Position numbers and translations under genes: made by a program
Assembly: GCA_013203595.1 (NCBI GenBank)
Contig: JABMNT010000101.1
Span: 1 to 42,132 of the forward strand
Direction: 5' to 3'
Length of the DNA stretch: 42,132 nt
Source: Rhodospirillales bacterium
GTDB lineage: Bacteria; Pseudomonadota; Alphaproteobacteria; Rhodospirillales; Casp-alpha2
Shown: positions 41,072 to 42,132 of the stretch, in pieces
Layout of the letters: each line of letters begins with the position of its first letter
Numbering within the stretch: position 1 is the first letter of the stretch
The notes under the pieces: model-generated
Databases searched by the model: none
Told to the model about the DNA's origin: nothing
The model's input: the letters and a program-made list of their open reading frames with translations, nothing else

Positions 41072-41848
41072 ATGCCCCGCTTTGCTGCCAATTTGACGAT
41101 GATGTTCAATGAAGTTGAGTTTCTCGCGCGTTTCGACGCTGCCAAAACCAATGGTTTTGATGCCGTTGAATTTCTCTTTCCTTATGCCCACAAGGCCGAG
41201 GTTATTGCTGAAAAGCTGGAGAAAAACGGCCAGGAACTGGCCCTTTTCAACTTGCCGCCCGGTGACTGGGAAGCCGGCGACAAGGGCATGGCGGCAATTC
41301 CGGGGCGCGAGCAGGAATTTCAGGACACCGTCGGTGTCGGCCTCGAATACGCCCGAGTCTTTGGCAACAAAACCGTGCATATGATGGCCGGCATCCTGCC
41401 GGGCGCGGTGACCGTCGAGAAGGCCTTCGAGACCTATGTGACCAACTATCGCTATTGTGCCGATGCCTTTGCCGAGATCGGCGTGACAGTTATCATCGAG
41501 CCCCTCAATACCCGTGATGTTCCGGGCTATATGATTTCGCAAAACGCCGGCGCACGGGCTGTTATTGCCGCTGTTGACCGCCCCAACACCGGCCTGCAGT
41601 TTGATTTTTACCACGTGCAGATTATGACCGGTGACCTGGCTACCCGGTTCGAGCTGGATCTGGATATAACCAAACATGTGCAAATCGCCGGTGTGCCCGA
41701 ACGGTTCGAGCCGAATGTCGGTGAAATCAACTATCCCTATCTGTTCGCTCTCATGGACCGGCTTGGTTATGAAGGCTATGTGGGTTGCGAATACCGGCCG
41801 CAAAACGGCACCGAGGCCGGGCTCGGCTGGCTTGACGGGCTGCGCTAG
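41072..41848 (+). CDS. Hydroxypyruvate isomerase-like TIM-barrel protein
   Basis: A 258-residue member of the xylose-isomerase-like TIM-barrel family, nearest to Hyi, which interconverts hydroxypyruvate and tartronate semialdehyde. Segments typical of the group are RFAANLTMMF at the start, VEFLFPY, FNLPPGDWEAGDKGMAAIPG, cut here to LPPGDWEAGDKG, then IIEPLNTRDVPGY with the metal Glu, and CEYRP near the end with the second acidic ligand. ATG 41072 is preceded by AAGGACAGACGG. 2-oxo-tetronate isomerase (OtnI) belongs to the same group, so the substrate is not fixed. Confidence 0.86.
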   Translation: MPRFAANLTMMFNEVEFLARFDAAKTNGFDAVEFLFPYAHKAEVIAEKLEKNGQELALFNLPPGDWEAGDKGMAAIPGREQEFQDTVGVGLEYARVFGNKTVHMMAGILPGAVTVEKAFETYVTNYRYCADAFAEIGVTVIIEPLNTRDVPGYMISQNAGARAVIAAVDRPNTGLQFDFYHVQIMTGDLATRFELDLDITKHVQIAGVPERFEPNVGEINYPYLFALMDRLGYEGYVGCEYRPQNGTEAGLGWLDGLR

Positions 41849-42132
41849 GCGGCCGGCATAAACCATTCAAGTTTGCGACCAGACGTTTTTAACCCCAGAA
41901 CCCGCATCCCGGCCCCTGGCCTTTGGCAGCCGTGGCCTGTTCTGGAAGAATAATAAGTGAATATCGGTTCTGCGGGATTCATAACCAGGCTGGCTCTACA
42001 AGGCTTCCGCAAGTGGGACAGTGCGGACTCTTGCTGTGAGGGGTTTACTAGTTTTGTTTAATCCCATTAGCGGACATGCAGGACATGACATTGGATCTTA
42101 GGTAATCACCACTCCAATATTGGCGTGAACAT
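41849..42132. other. Right-end noncoding stretch, no supported gene
   Basis: No open frame of credible length is seen in these 284 bases. It contains a perfect inverted repeat CCAGAAC (41895-41901) / GTTCTGG (41939-41945) with GGCC pairs inside, which may end the hydroxypyruvate isomerase mRNA, though no T-run follows. A gene may start beyond the window. Confidence 0.55.

Noticed and set aside
41849-42132. Insertion-sequence end or the start of another gene at the right edge
   Set aside because: No terminal inverted repeat, target duplication or open frame of useful length is visible before the window ends.

Overview
The window is a moderately GC-rich stretch of a Gram-negative chromosome, most likely an alphaproteobacterium of the Rhodospirillales type. 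The clue is gene order: dgt, a SPOR protein, nagZ, an M50 protease, scpA, scpB, tatA, tatB, tatC, serS, surE, pcm and nlpD run as one long minus-strand series, followed further left by yajC, secD, secF and an Mth938-like gene. I recognise that arrangement from this class, but the species cannot be read from the sequence. No rRNA, tRNA, CRISPR array, transposase or integrase was seen.

Left third (1-9.4 kb): an AlkB-like gene cut by the left edge, then the minus-strand Sec accessory operon yajC-secD-secF-Mth938. Diverging from it on the plus strand is an operon of a DUF815-type ATPase, L-aspartate oxidase (nadB) and a LigA/LigB-type extradiol dioxygenase. A small membrane protein and the Na+/H+ antiporter nhaA follow on the minus strand.

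Middle (9.5-25 kb): the housekeeping series for envelope and division (nlpD, SPOR, nagZ), protein export (tatABC), chromosome condensation (scpAB) and nucleotide, protein and tRNA care (dgt, surE, pcm, serS). argS, which I would expect between dgt and the SPOR gene, is absent. Plus-strand erpA (with a clear terminator), exonuclease III and a FliL-like exported protein follow, then a minus-strand chemoreceptor.

Accessory redox region (25.2-37 kb, all minus strand): this is the most unusual part. A FecR-domain protein and an OmpA-type protein lead. Next comes a tightly overlapping five-gene operon: a membrane-anchored NAD(P)H flavin/[2Fe-2S] reductase, a tetraheme c554-type cytochrome, a protein joining two cyclic-nucleotide-binding-type domains to a four-cluster ferredoxin, a small membrane cytochrome b with two His/His pairs, and a membrane-anchored decaheme cytochrome with a Cys-rich cytoplasmic head. 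After a 413-base AT-rich control region comes a second operon: cytochrome c', a cytochrome P460-like protein, a diheme peroxidase of the CcpA/MauG group and a small cupredoxin. Together these encode 18 c-type heme sites, probably two b hemes, four [4Fe-4S] clusters, one [2Fe-2S] cluster, a flavin and a type 1 copper. My inference is a cytoplasm-to-periplasm electron conduit that is sensed or gated by a nucleotide or redox signal and feeds peroxide, NO or hydroxylamine chemistry, or an unknown outer acceptor.

Right end (37-42.1 kb): a noncoding segment full of inverted repeats, an IlvD/Edd dehydratase, then on the plus strand a single-domain PilZ protein, a class V aminotransferase-fold protein and a hydroxypyruvate isomerase-like protein. 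The last 280 bases hold no convincing gene.
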